Assembly (NCBI RefSeq): GCF_005869935.1
Contig: NZ_SZQF01000004.1
Span: 213,791 to 277,790 of the forward strand
Length of the DNA stretch: 64,000 bases
Reading direction: 5' to 3'
DNA from: Winogradskyella algicola
GTDB lineage: Bacteria; Bacteroidota; Bacteroidia; Flavobacteriales; Flavobacteriaceae
Shown here: positions 1-9,241 of the stretch, in pieces
How positions within the stretch are numbered: position 1 is the first letter of the stretch
How the letters are laid out: every line of letters begins with the position of its first letter
The notes under the pieces: model-generated
Told to the model about the DNA's origin: nothing
The model's database searches: none
Seen by the model: the letters and a program-made list of their open reading frames with translations, nothing else
Program-made: the position numbers and the translations under genes

Positions 1-570
1 AATTATAATGCACGTTATACCAAAGATGCTAAAGGAGGTCACACCATTTTTTCTAAATTCCCAATAATTAATTCAGGATCTTTAGAATTTACTAATACTG
101 GTAACAACGCTGTTTTTGCAGATATTGTAAAGGAAAAAGACACAATTAGAGTTTATAATATCCACCTTCAATCTGCAAAAATTAATACTGAGATTGATTA
201 TATTAACAGTCAGTATTCAAGAGATGTGTTTGTAGAACGTGTTAAATCAGCATTTATAGAACAACAGTCTCAGGTTGAACTATTTTTAGAGCACAAGTCT
301 AAGTGTCCTTACAAGATTATTGTTGCAGGAGATTTTAATAATACAGCATATTCGTATAGTTATAAAGAAATATTGGGTGATGATTTAAAGGACGCTTTCG
401 AAAAGGCTGGAAATGGTTTTGGGAAATCGTTTCAGTTCAAGTTTTTCCCGCTGAGAATAGACTTCATACTCGCAGATAAGCGTTTTAAGGTTAATGGTTT
501 TAAGACTTATAATGATATCAATCTCTCGGACCATTATCCTATAAAAGCTACTCTCAACTTAAATAAGTAA
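1..570 (+). CDS. Endonuclease/exonuclease/phosphatase family protein (3' part only)
   Basis: The reading frame is open from the first base of the window to a TAA at 568-570, so the 5' part lies outside; about 189 C-terminal residues are present. The segment carries EEP-fold signatures in the right order: IHLQS near residue 56, the metal/phosphate motif GDFNN near 111, RIDFIL near 155 and the terminal SDHYPIK with the catalytic Asp-His pair near 177. EEP enzymes are Mg-dependent phosphodiesterases or nucleases; in flavobacteria such proteins are often membrane-anchored, but the N-terminus that would show this is missing. The 3' end overlaps the convergent DUF6122 gene by 12 bp. Substrate cannot be inferred. 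Confidence 0.9.
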   Translation, partial: NYNARYTKDAKGGHTIFSKFPIINSGSLEFTNTGNNAVFADIVKEKDTIRVYNIHLQSAKINTEIDYINSQYSRDVFVERVKSAFIEQQSQVELFLEHKSKCPYKIIVAGDFNNTAYSYSYKEILGDDLKDAFEKAGNGFGKSFQFKFFPLRIDFILADKRFKVNGFKTYNDINLSDHYPIKATLNLNK

Positions 571-867
571 ACAATCTACGCTATCTGAGGTGATATGTGC
601 CAAGAGACCAATGGCAAAAACACGAGTTGTTTTTGGTAGAAGTAACAAGAAGTATACAACAATAGCATAATAACTATGAAGCGGATGATAGTTGATGCTA
701 CATCTATTTGAATCGAAAATTGGATTGGCGAGCAAATGATCTAAATCTATCACAAAAGCAGCAAGCATAATTAAGTATATTTTTAGCCATTGCTTTCTGT
801 AGAATATTAATGCAATTGCTAGAGGTAGAGCAAAATGCAAACCATAATGAATGGTAAATTTTAGCAT
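559..867 (-). CDS. DUF6122 family small membrane protein
   Basis: A 102-residue protein with three or four hydrophobic segments (about 8-22, 28-42, 64-80, 83-95). Its conserved polar positions, an HYGLH near residue 7, IDLDHLLANP near 40 and PLHSYY near 62, resemble the metal-dependent hydrolase-like membrane family of short Bacteroidota proteins (DUF6122). Function is unknown. It is the last gene of the minus-strand parA-to-WbqC run, overlapping the WbqC gene by 7 bp, and it overlaps the convergent EEP gene at its 3' end. Confidence 0.8.
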   Translation of the reverse strand: MLKFTIHYGLHFALPLAIALIFYRKQWLKIYLIMLAAFVIDLDHLLANPIFDSNRCSINYHPLHSYYAIVVYFLLLLPKTTRVFAIGLLAHITSDSVDCLLI

Positions 868-1481
868 AAGTCTATATTTTGGCGAGTAAGATATAACTCT
901 GTGTTAGGACCTTCATTAAAGAGTAAATCTAAAATACTTAGATTAGGAATAAACCCATGCTTTTCTGTAAAAACCTGAGTATAGTGTTCCAGGTTATTGG
1001 CTTTGTAATTGCGTTTTACCAGAGGTCTGAAGTCATTTTTATTTATAGAATCTTTTTCAAAAACTACACTTTTAGCTACGCTTAATTCTAACTGAAGACT
1101 ACCTGTGAGAATTTCAAAACATTTTAGGTTTAAATCCAATATGTAATCGTATTTAGTTTCAAAAAGCGGTATTAAATCATCAATATAAAATTCGAAAAAA
1201 GGCGACATGCTATAAGCAGACTGTAAAGATTTAAGATGTAATGATTGCCAATTATCTTCATTAGCAATTTTTACGTCTCTATAAAGTTGCCTGTTTTTTT
1301 GGGAATACTTAACAGGAACCGTAAGTGCCAGTTTGCCATTAGCAGCATAGATTTCTGTGCGATTTCTATAAGATTGTTTTTGGTAATTATCCCACAACTC
1401 CAAACAAACCGATTTAGAAGTTACCATAGCTGCAAAGTGAGCTATATTGGGAAAATAGGTTGGATGTATAAGACAATCCAT
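861..1481 (-). CDS. WbqC family protein
   Basis: The 206-residue product begins with a typical WbqC-like N-terminus (an HPTYFPNIAHFA stretch at about residues 6-17) and has the family's internal W-DNYQKQSYRNRT region near 30-42 and SPFFEFY near 93-99. WbqC-like proteins are found in polysaccharide and O-antigen loci, but in Bacteroidota this copy sits stably next to lepB, so a role in surface glycan assembly is an inference only. It starts 12 bp after the lepB stop codon, consistent with co-transcription. No signal peptide is visible. Confidence 0.85.
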   Translation of the reverse strand: MDCLIHPTYFPNIAHFAAMVTSKSVCLELWDNYQKQSYRNRTEIYAANGKLALTVPVKYSQKNRQLYRDVKIANEDNWQSLHLKSLQSAYSMSPFFEFYIDDLIPLFETKYDYILDLNLKCFEILTGSLQLELSVAKSVVFEKDSINKNDFRPLVKRNYKANNLEHYTQVFTEKHGFIPNLSILDLLFNEGPNTELYLTRQNIDLC

Positions 1482-1493
1482 TTGTGTACGGAT

Positions 1494-3116
1494 TTAAGAT
1501 GATGACGCCTTCTTTTTCTTACGCCATTTATTAAAACCATAAATACCTAAAACAACAACTAAAAATGGAATGAAATAAGAGGTGCGCTCACCAGAGCCAC
1601 TAACTGTTGTAAATATTCTGTCCCAACGGAATTTCCAGTTTTTAATACCGCCATTCATTAGTCCATCTATACTCATCCAGATAAATACTGGCTTACCAAA
1701 AATATGATCATAAGGCACAAATCCCCAATATCTACTATCAATAGAATTATTTCGGTTGTCACCCATCATCCAGTAATAATCTTGTTTAAAAGTATAGGAA
1801 GTTGCTGGTTCATCATTAATATAAATCTCGTCACCTCGAGTAACCACTTTATTACCTTCATACTCTCCAATAGCACGCTTGTATAGAGCTATGTTTGTCT
1901 TATCTAATTGTACAGTTGCGCCAGCTTTAGGAATCCATAGTGGTCCAAAATGATCCGTGTTCCAGTCGTTGTGATAAGCATCCCTAGGAAAAACATCTCC
2001 AGATATCCCTTTTTCTTGGACCTCACGTTCTACGCTAGCAACATTAGGTTGTACTCTAAGCTTGTTGGCTGCTTCATCTGAAACTGCTGCTAAATAAAAT
2101 GAGCCATCAGGATTGATTCTAAACCCATCATCAATATTAGCTTTATCGAGCATATTGTAAAACATACGCTCCTCACCAGCTGAACTAATTGGTTTTTTCA
2201 ATGTTAACTTATACGAAAACTGTAAATGAGATCTTGGAGGTAGTACATTTTGTTTGCCATTTATAAACACATAACCATCTTTTATCTCTAGTGTATCTCC
2301 TGGAGTACCAACACAACGTTTTACCAGATTAGTCTTCTTATCGATAGGTTTGTAGTAATTACGATCTGGTGTAAATATGTTCATATTTAGTAATGTATCT
2401 GCAGGTTGGTTAAAAACTACAATATCATTACGCTCTACATTTTCAAAACCAGGAAGTCTAAAATAAGGTAGTTGTAATTTGTTTTTCCAAGACGTATTAC
2501 GTTCTTCATAATTATCATCATACAGATATGATTTTACTCCCAACTTAGGAATGGTGTCGTGTACCATAGGCGCTGCAACAGTAGTCATAGGACCTCTGGC
2601 ACCATAATGTATTTTACTAACGATTAAGAAATCACCAACTAATAACGATTTTTCTAACGATGAAGACGGAATAACAAACGGTTGAAAAAAGTAAGTATGT
2701 ACAATGGTCGCAGCAACAATAGCAAATAGAATAGAAGTAATCCATTCACCAGTTGAGGTTTTTGGTTTGAGTGTTCTGTTTTCAATATACTTAACATCCT
2801 CAACATAATTAAGATAGTATAAATAAAATCCTAGAGTTACAATGCAAATTAAAGCATCTAATTTACTGTCTTTACCAAATGCTCTTGCAGTTTCAACCCA
2901 AGCTGCTGGAATCATAATGAGATTTACAATTGGTAAAAACATAAGAATTACCCACCACCAAGGACGCGAAATAATCTTCATTAAGATTACTGCGTTATAA
3001 ACAGGCACAAATGCTTCCCAAGCTTGTCTACCAGCTTTAACATAAAGTTTCCATGTGCCTAAGCCATGAATAATTTGCAATATCAGTAAAAAAATAAACC
3101 ACTCTGTCCAGGTCAT
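1494..3116 (-). CDS. lepB: Signal peptidase I, long Bacteroidota form
   Basis: This S26 peptidase removes signal peptides from Sec-exported proteins at the periplasmic face. At 540 residues it is far longer than the 324-residue E. coli enzyme. Residues 1-110 hold three extra membrane segments, followed by the anchor helix near 124-145. The nucleophile box PSSSLEKSLLVGD spans 150-162, with Ser153 the likely nucleophile and Leu in place of the usual Met. The general-base box VKRCVGTPGD spans 265-274 (Lys266). The MGDNRNNSIDSRYWGF box starts near 451. About 180 residues separate the Lys and GDN boxes, an insertion common in this phylum. A C-terminal membrane helix and KKKK tail end the protein. 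It lies between dapB and the WbqC gene on one transcript. Confidence 0.95.
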   Translation of the reverse strand: MTWTEWFIFLLILQIIHGLGTWKLYVKAGRQAWEAFVPVYNAVILMKIISRPWWWVILMFLPIVNLIMIPAAWVETARAFGKDSKLDALICIVTLGFYLYYLNYVEDVKYIENRTLKPKTSTGEWITSILFAIVAATIVHTYFFQPFVIPSSSLEKSLLVGDFLIVSKIHYGARGPMTTVAAPMVHDTIPKLGVKSYLYDDNYEERNTSWKNKLQLPYFRLPGFENVERNDIVVFNQPADTLLNMNIFTPDRNYYKPIDKKTNLVKRCVGTPGDTLEIKDGYVFINGKQNVLPPRSHLQFSYKLTLKKPISSAGEERMFYNMLDKANIDDGFRINPDGSFYLAAVSDEAANKLRVQPNVASVEREVQEKGISGDVFPRDAYHNDWNTDHFGPLWIPKAGATVQLDKTNIALYKRAIGEYEGNKVVTRGDEIYINDEPATSYTFKQDYYWMMGDNRNNSIDSRYWGFVPYDHIFGKPVFIWMSIDGLMNGGIKNWKFRWDRIFTTVSGSGERTSYFIPFLVVVLGIYGFNKWRKKKKASSS

Positions 3117-3177
3117 GATGTTATGTTTAGTCTAGTAGGTTGAAAAATATTTTAATTTGTTTCAAATGATAGGCAAA

Positions 3178-3879
3178 TTAACCAATGTTTAACACATCTC
3201 GCATAGTGAATATGCCTTTTTTATCTTTAATCCATTCGGCTGCAATAACTGCGCCTAAAGCAAAGCCTTGTCTACTATGCGCTGTGTGCTTAATGCTTAT
3301 AGAGTCTATTTCAGAATTATAAGTTATTTCGTGTGTACCAGGAACTTCAGGAATACGTTTAGCTTTTATAGCTATTTCATTGGAAGTTGGCTTTTCTAAT
3401 GTCCATTTATCATAATGTGTATTTTCAATAATCTGTTCTGCTAGGGTTATTGCAGTTCCACTTGGCGCATCTAATTTTTTAGTATGGTGAATTTCTTCAA
3501 TTTCCGTTTTGTAGCCCTCAACTGTAGCCATCAGTTTGCTTAATCGTTTATTCACTTCAAAGAAGATATTTACGCCAAGACTAAAATTTGAAGCGTATAG
3601 AAATGTACCATTTTTAGATTGGCAATATTCCATAACCTCTTGATAATGCTCTAACCAACCTGTAGTGCCAGAAATAACAGGCACATTAGCATCTAAAGCC
3701 ATTTTAATGTTGTTTACAGCTGCACTAGGAATACTAAAATCTATGGCGACATCTGCATTATAAAAATTGAAATTTTCAGAAGGTTTAGAGACCTTTAAAA
3801 CGATAGTATGGTTACGCTCTAGAGCAATAGCTTCAATACTTTTTCCCATTCTACCATAACCGAGTAAAGCTATATTCAT
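3178..3879 (-). CDS. dapB: 4-hydroxy-tetrahydrodipicolinate reductase
   Basis: DapB performs the NAD(P)H-dependent reduction of hydroxy-tetrahydrodipicolinate in the diaminopimelate/lysine pathway, feeding peptidoglycan synthesis in the cytosol. The 233 residues show the nucleotide-binding start IALLGYGRMGKSI (3-15), the ISGTTGW loop near 80, and the catalytic/substrate region EIHHTKKLDAPSGTA near 130-144, with the His-His-x-x-Lys pattern. It is shorter than the E. coli enzyme (273) but of usual length for Bacteroidota. The gene starts directly after the DUF5683 stop codon, so the two are translationally close. Confidence 0.96.
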   Translation of the reverse strand: MNIALLGYGRMGKSIEAIALERNHTIVLKVSKPSENFNFYNADVAIDFSIPSAAVNNIKMALDANVPVISGTTGWLEHYQEVMEYCQSKNGTFLYASNFSLGVNIFFEVNKRLSKLMATVEGYKTEIEEIHHTKKLDAPSGTAITLAEQIIENTHYDKWTLEKPTSNEIAIKAKRIPEVPGTHEITYNSEIDSISIKHTAHSRQGFALGAVIAAEWIKDKKGIFTMRDVLNIG

Positions 3880-4485
3880 TTAGAATTTAAAATTAAGTGT
3901 TAAGCCTAAATCTCCTGAGTTTTCCATTTGGTTGTATTGATAGTGTGGACTAAAACTCAAGTTTTCATCTACATTAAACTGAAGCAAATGGGCATCTACA
4001 TTGGCATCTATAATATTAAGTGCATACAAACCAATGGTAACTAAAAGCGAAACTTCTTTGTTTCTCCTAAATTGCTGCTGTGCTCTTATCAATCCATCGT
4101 TAGAAATAAGTGGATTGCCATTTGCATCCGAAAATTCATCATCAGTAAAACCTGCTAATCGTCTTTTGTAAGCATCACGATAGCGGTCGTACTGTTTGTC
4201 GTTTCTTAAATAAAAATAAACTCCTGTGCCTATAGCTCCCCAAACGATAGGGATTTTCCAATATTTTTTGTTATAAAACTGTCCTGCACCTGGTAAAACA
4301 GCAGAATAAAAGGCGGCTTTAGATGGCCTCAAAGGGTCTATTTCCTGTTTTTCTATAAATGCATCGTTAATAAGAACAGGCTCCTTTTCTATAGTGCTAA
4401 CAATACTATCACTTTCGTTTTGGGAAAATGAAAATGATGAAGAAATTATGCATAGGATGCCAAAGAAAAGATGGTTATTTAGCAC
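3880..4485 (-). CDS. DUF5683 domain protein, exported
   Basis: The 201-residue protein starts with a signal peptide (LFFGILCIISSSFSFSQ, about residues 6-22). It then has the DUF5683 core beginning around SKAAFYSAVLPGAGQFYNK (55-74), with hydrophobic helices near 80-92 and 147-160. Members are Bacteroidota membrane proteins of unknown role, nearly always placed between parB and dapB, as here. The start overlaps the 3' end of parB by 11 bp, which implies coupled translation. No catalytic motif is recognised. Confidence 0.85.
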   Translation of the reverse strand: MLNNHLFFGILCIISSSFSFSQNESDSIVSTIEKEPVLINDAFIEKQEIDPLRPSKAAFYSAVLPGAGQFYNKKYWKIPIVWGAIGTGVYFYLRNDKQYDRYRDAYKRRLAGFTDDEFSDANGNPLISNDGLIRAQQQFRRNKEVSLLVTIGLYALNIIDANVDAHLLQFNVDENLSFSPHYQYNQMENSGDLGLTLNFKF

Positions 4486-5380
4486 GCTGTACTAGTTTTT
4501 TAATTCTATTGAAATCTTCTTCGGAATGAAAAGGGATTGTAATCTTGCCACTACCGTTTTTTCCGAGCTTTACATCAATTTTGTGACCAAAGTAATCTGA
4601 AAAATCTTTTATGCCTTTCTTTATGTGCTTAGGAACTTCAGTAGATATTTTTTCTGGTTTAGAGGTTTCTTCTTGGTTGTTCAAATTCTTAACAAGTTGC
4701 TCGGTAGCTCTCACAGAAAGTTTATTACTGATAATTTTTTCATAAACTTCGAGCTGGTCTACAGGACTTTCAATATTTACCATAGCTCTACCGTGACCCA
4801 TAGAAATAAATCCATCTCGCATTCCGGTTTGGATAATTGGGTCTAGTTTTAGCAATCGAAGATAATTGGCAATAGTTGAGCGCTTTTTACCTACGCGCTC
4901 ACTCATTTGCTCTTGAGTGAGATTAATTTCATCAATTAAACGTTGGTATGATAATGCAATCTCTATTGGGTCTAAATCTTGTCTTTGGATATTTTCAACC
5001 AGAGCCATCTCTAGCGACTCTTGGTCGTTAGCAATTCTTATGTAAGCAGGTATTGTTTCTAAACCAATAAGCTTCGAGGCTCTAAAACGACGTTCACCAG
5101 AAACTAACTGATAGTTGTTAAAGGCTAATTTTCTAACTGTAATTGGTTGAATAACACCTAACTCTCTAATTGATGATGCTAATTCTCTCAGCGATTCTTC
5201 ATTAAAGTTGGTTCTTGGTTGAAAAGGATTAACCTCAATACTTTCAATATCAAGTTCAACAATATTACCAACAACTTTATCTGCATTTTTATCTTCTGCA
5301 GAGTTTATATCATTTTCAGGATCTTTTAGTAAAGCAGATAGTCCACGTCCTAAAGCCTGTTTTTTCGTTGCTTTCGCCAT
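4475..5380 (-). CDS. parB: Chromosome-partitioning protein ParB
   Basis: ParB binds parS sites near the origin, spreads along DNA and works with ParA in chromosome segregation. The 301 residues include the N-terminal GRGLSALL (11-18), the CTPase/spreading region with NPFQPR (about 51) and GERRFRASKLIGL (about 94-106), and a helix-turn-helix around EQMSERVGKKRSTIANYLRLL (about 155-175). A short basic C-terminal dimerisation region follows. The start codon overlaps the parA stop by one base. I saw no perfect parS-like palindrome in the adjacent sequence. Confidence 0.96.
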   Translation of the reverse strand: MAKATKKQALGRGLSALLKDPENDINSAEDKNADKVVGNIVELDIESIEVNPFQPRTNFNEESLRELASSIRELGVIQPITVRKLAFNNYQLVSGERRFRASKLIGLETIPAYIRIANDQESLEMALVENIQRQDLDPIEIALSYQRLIDEINLTQEQMSERVGKKRSTIANYLRLLKLDPIIQTGMRDGFISMGHGRAMVNIESPVDQLEVYEKIISNKLSVRATEQLVKNLNNQEETSKPEKISTEVPKHIKKGIKDFSDYFGHKIDVKLGKNGSGKITIPFHSEEDFNRIKKLVQRAK

Positions 5381-6147
5381 TATAATTCATTTTTCTTTAT
5401 GAGCTCTTTTGCCAAATTTAAATAATTGGCAGCGCCTCTACTGCTTACATCGTAGTTAATAATACTTTCACCATAACTAGGTGCTTCACCAAGTTTAACA
5501 TTACGTTGTATGATTGTTTCAAACACCATGTCACTGAAGTGTTTTTGAACTTCTTCTACAACCTGATTTGATAGACGCAAACGCGAATCGAACATAGTTA
5601 GAAGCATACCTTCAATGTCTAACGCTTGGTTGTGTATTTTTTGTACACTTTTAATAGTATTTAACAGTTTTCCTAAACCTTCAAGTGCAAAATACTCACA
5701 TTGGATTGGGATAATAACAGAATCTGAAGCTGTTAATGCATTCAAAGTTAGTAACCCTAAGGATGGTGCACAATCAATTAAAATATAGTCGTATTCAGAT
5801 TTTAAATCTCTAATTGCTTGTTTAAGCATATACTCGCGCTCATCTTTGTCAACAAGTTCTATCTCAATAGCAACAAGATCTATGTGCGCAGGAATAACAT
5901 CGACATTAGGCGCATTAGAAGCCATAATAGCTTCTTTAGCTGTTTTAGTGTGTTCTAAAACCTGATAAGATCCAATCTCTACGGCATCAACATCGATGCC
6001 TAAACCAGAACTGGCATTAGCTTGTGGATCTGCGTCTATAAGTAGGACTTTCTTCTCAAGTGCACCTAAAGAAGCTGCTAAATTTACAGAGGTGGTTGTT
6101 TTTCCGACACCACCTTTTTGATTAGCAATAGCAATGATTTTACCCAT
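5380..6147 (-). CDS. parA: Chromosome-partitioning ATPase ParA
   Basis: A 255-residue Walker-type ATPase that partners ParB in origin segregation (Soj/ParA family). The deviant Walker A motif KGGVGKTT spans residues 10-17, with switch region DADPQANAS at about 39-47 and Walker B-like IDCAPSLG near 124-131. It has no N-terminal DNA-binding extension, as expected for chromosomal ParA. It is the first gene of the minus-strand run parA-parB-DUF5683-dapB-lepB-WbqC-DUF6122. The 235-bp gap up to the divergent M16 peptidase gene must hold both promoters. Confidence 0.96.
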   Translation of the reverse strand: MGKIIAIANQKGGVGKTTTSVNLAASLGALEKKVLLIDADPQANASSGLGIDVDAVEIGSYQVLEHTKTAKEAIMASNAPNVDVIPAHIDLVAIEIELVDKDEREYMLKQAIRDLKSEYDYILIDCAPSLGLLTLNALTASDSVIIPIQCEYFALEGLGKLLNTIKSVQKIHNQALDIEGMLLTMFDSRLRLSNQVVEEVQKHFSDMVFETIIQRNVKLGEAPSYGESIINYDVSSRGAANYLNLAKELIKKNEL

Positions 6148-6382
6148 TAAATGATTTGGTTTGTTAAGGGCTTAAAAATACAATTTATTATGGGTTTTGA
6201 AAATTGAAGTTGTTAACAGTTTGCTTTTTATTTAAAGGTAATATTTGAAAGCTTTTTTACGTTCTACATAATATAAGCTAACATAAGGTTAAATATTCGT
6301 GAAGCTTTAATTGTCAGTTTTTTAACATGATTTTAAAATCTTAATATTTAACTTTAGCGTAACCAATAAATTAATCAAAAAC

Positions 6383-9142
6383 ATGAAAACTAATTTTCGC
6401 ACTACATTAGTGCTGGCTATTGCTTTACTCTTTTCTATTGTTGTAGAAGCACAGCCTAGGCAGACAGCCTCAGTAGAAGGTATTACTGAGTACAAATTGG
6501 ATAATGGACTTAAAGTCTTGTTATTTCCGGACAATTCTTCGCAAACTATTACAGTTAATATCACCTATAAAGTTGGGTCGAGACATGAAGGTTATGGAGA
6601 AAAAGGTATGGCTCATTTATTAGAGCATTTAGTATTTAAGGGTACGCCTAACCATCCTGATATTCCAAAGGAATTAACAGCTAGGGGAGCAAGACCCAAT
6701 GGTACCACTTGGTACGATCGCACCAATTATTTTGAAACATTTAATGCCACAGAAGACAATTTAGACTGGGCTTTAGATCTGGAGGCTGATCGTATGGTAA
6801 ACTCTTATATCGCCAAAAAAGACTTAGACTCTGAGTTTTCGGTAGTTAGAAATGAGTTTGAATCTGGGGAAAACTCACCAACAAGTGTATTGATGCAAAA
6901 GGTAATTAGCTCTGCGTTTTTATGGCATAATTACGGTCAGTCAACCATTGGTAATAAGTCTGATATTGAGCGTGTGCCAATTGAAAACCTAAAAGCATTC
7001 TATAAAAAGTATTACCGACCAGATAATGCTGTGTTAATGGTAACAGGTAAATTTGATAAGGATAAAACACTTGCTTTAATTGAAAAGAAGTTTGGTGGAA
7101 TAAAAAATCCCGATATTCCTTTAAGAGACGTTCCAACCATAGAACCTCCGCAAGATGGTGAAAAGCGCGTAGAATTAAGTAGAGTAGGAGACTTGCAGTT
7201 GGTTTCTGCGTTGTATCATACACCAGCAGGTTCACATGTAGATTATGCACCATTAGCGCTTGTAGAAAATATTCTAACCGATCAACCTTCTGGACGTTTA
7301 TACAAAGCGTTGGTAGAGAGTAATAAGGCATCTTCAATATGGAGTTTTTCGCCATTTACCAAGGAACCTGGTTTTATGTACTTTAATGTTGATGTGCCTT
7401 CTGATAAGTCTTTAGCTGAGGCTGAGTCTACATTATTAGAGATTTTTGATGGACTACGCGAGAATCCAATTACAGAGGAAGAATTAAAGCGTGCTAAAGC
7501 CAACTTAGGTAAGCAAATGGACCAAATGATGCGTAACTCTTCATTTTTAGGAACCTATACAAGCGAATTTATTGGTGCAGGAGACTGGAGGTTAATGTTT
7601 ATTCATAGAGATCGTGTAGAGGCTGCAACACTAGAGCAAGTCAACGAAGTGTTAAGTAATTATTTTATAAAAACAAATAGAACAGTCGGCAATTTTGTGC
7701 CAACAAAACAACCAATGCGTATCGAAGTCCCTCACACAGAAGGTCTGGAGGAATTGGTGTCTAGTTATAAAGGTAAGGAGGCCATGAGTGTCGGTGAGGC
7801 TTTTGATGTGTCTTACGCAAACATTCAAGACCGCTTAGAAACGGGTACCATTGGAAAAACTGGTATTGAATACGGCTTCATTAAAAAGGATAATAGAGGT
7901 GAAACTGTGAATGTCAATTTTACCTTTAGAAATGGTAGCGTTAATGATTTAATGAACAAAGGAAGCGTTGCAAATTATACAGCAAGAATGCTCAATAAAG
8001 GGACTAAAACAAAATCTAGACAAGATATTGAAGATAAGCTAAGTGAGCTTAAATCTAGCGTATATTTTAGTGGAAGTAACGGCAGAACTTACGCTTATGT
8101 AACCTCTACAAAAGAGCATTTAATGGAAACTCTAGATTTAATGACTGAGATGTTAAAATCGCCATCATTTAGTCAAGAGGAATTAGATAAACTTAAGACT
8201 CAGGATATCGCTAACATTGAACGTAACAAAACCGAACCACAATATTTGGTGCAAAAACGTTTGGGTGAAATTAATCAGACGTATCCTAAAGGACATCCGT
8301 TGTACAACATGTCTATGGAAGAAGAACTAGCAGCGATCAATGACGTGACGGTTGAAGCAATGCAAGCGTATTATGATGATTTCTACGGAATTTCGAACAA
8401 CGCGACATTAGTAGCTATTGGTAATATTGATGAAGAAGCTCTAAAAGGATATTTTGAAACTGCGTACGCTGATTTTAAATCAGATTTGCCGTATTCTGAA
8501 ATTAAAGATCCTTACAGAGCCAATAATCCAGCAAACGAACAAATAAAAACTCCAGACAAAAAGAATGCCTTCACGTTAGGGTTCTTAAACTTTGAGTGTA
8601 GCCAGTATGATGACGATTATGCAGCTTTACAAGTGGCTGGATCTGTGTTTGGTGGTGGTTTCTTAAACTCTCGTATAGCAACGAGATTACGTCAGCAAGA
8701 TGGTGTAAGCTATGGTGCAGGAGGTGGAGTTAATGTAGATGGAGATAAAGATGATAAAAATTCTGGAATGTACATTTATGCGATTTATGCTCCAGAAAAT
8801 GAAGCTAAAGTTCAAAAAGGATTTGAAGAAGAAATAGCGCGTTTTATTAAAGACGGAATTACCCAACAAGAACTTGACGATGCGGTTGCAGGTTGGGTAC
8901 AAGCGCAAAGTGTCTCTAGAGCAAAAGATAATGAATTAGCAAGTACAATTAATAACAACTTGTACTATGAAAGAGATATGATGTTTCAGAAAAACGTTGA
9001 GGAAAAGGTGAAAAGTTTAACCGTTGAAGATGTTAATAAGGCGATTAAAACCTATTTTAAAGACATGAAAGACTGGACTGTTGTAAATGGAGGTGATTTT
9101 AAAGAATATGAAATTAAGAAAGATGATAAAGTTGATGATTAA
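6383..9142 (+). CDS. Periplasmic M16 family zinc peptidase (two-domain)
   Basis: This 919-residue exported peptidase (signal peptide about 1-23, ending VEA-Q) is a tandem of two M16 halves. The N-terminal half has the inverted zinc motif HLLEH at 78-82 and a downstream NEFE glutamate near 158. The C-terminal half (about 490-900) lacks HxxEH but keeps the family's R/Y-type region (RLRQQDGVSYGAGG near 770), as in pitrilysin-like enzymes where it closes over substrate. It probably degrades short peptides in the periplasm. It stands alone on the plus strand, ending at a hairpin terminator. A TAACTTTA box at 6349-6356 could be its -7 element (one mismatch to TAnnTTTG). Confidence 0.93.
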   Translation: MKTNFRTTLVLAIALLFSIVVEAQPRQTASVEGITEYKLDNGLKVLLFPDNSSQTITVNITYKVGSRHEGYGEKGMAHLLEHLVFKGTPNHPDIPKELTARGARPNGTTWYDRTNYFETFNATEDNLDWALDLEADRMVNSYIAKKDLDSEFSVVRNEFESGENSPTSVLMQKVISSAFLWHNYGQSTIGNKSDIERVPIENLKAFYKKYYRPDNAVLMVTGKFDKDKTLALIEKKFGGIKNPDIPLRDVPTIEPPQDGEKRVELSRVGDLQLVSALYHTPAGSHVDYAPLALVENILTDQPSGRLYKALVESNKASSIWSFSPFTKEPGFMYFNVDVPSDKSLAEAESTLLEIFDGLRENPITEEELKRAKANLGKQMDQMMRNSSFLGTYTSEFIGAGDWRLMFIHRDRVEAATLEQVNEVLSNYFIKTNRTVGNFVPTKQPMRIEVPHTEGLEELVSSYKGKEAMSVGEAFDVSYANIQDRLETGTIGKTGIEYGFIKKDNRGETVNVNFTFRNGSVNDLMNKGSVANYTARMLNKGTKTKSRQDIEDKLSELKSSVYFSGSNGRTYAYVTSTKEHLMETLDLMTEMLKSPSFSQEELDKLKTQDIANIERNKTEPQYLVQKRLGEINQTYPKGHPLYNMSMEEELAAINDVTVEAMQAYYDDFYGISNNATLVAIGNIDEEALKGYFETAYADFKSDLPYSEIKDPYRANNPANEQIKTPDKKNAFTLGFLNFECSQYDDDYAALQVAGSVFGGGFLNSRIATRLRQQDGVSYGAGGGVNVDGDKDDKNSGMYIYAIYAPENEAKVQKGFEEEIARFIKDGITQQELDDAVAGWVQAQSVSRAKDNELASTINNNLYYERDMMFQKNVEEKVKSLTVEDVNKAIKTYFKDMKDWTVVNGGDFKEYEIKKDDKVDD

Positions 9143-9163
9143 TCTATAAAATCATAATAAAAG

Positions 9164-9190
9164 AAAAGCCCTTCATTTGAAGGGCTTTTT
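9164..9190. terminator. Bidirectional intrinsic terminator after the M16 gene
   Basis: An 11-bp perfect stem (AAAGCCCTTCA / TGAAGGGCTTT) with a 2-nt loop is followed by a T run on the plus strand and, read on the other strand, by a T-rich run. It lies 22 bp after the M16 stop and about 50 bp from the convergent lipoprotein gene, so it can serve both. Confidence 0.85.
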
Positions 9191-9241
9191 ATTAAGAAAT
9201 ACGAATTATTTTGTTATGGTAATAAAACAATTTGTTCTTTA

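Noticed and set aside
4475..6382. parS site near parAB
   Set aside because: No GTTCCACGTGAAAC-like palindrome could be found by eye on either strand.
6906..7355. 149-residue minus-strand frame inside the M16 peptidase gene
   Set aside because: Fully inside a strong, conserved coding region in the opposite orientation, with no recognisable domain.
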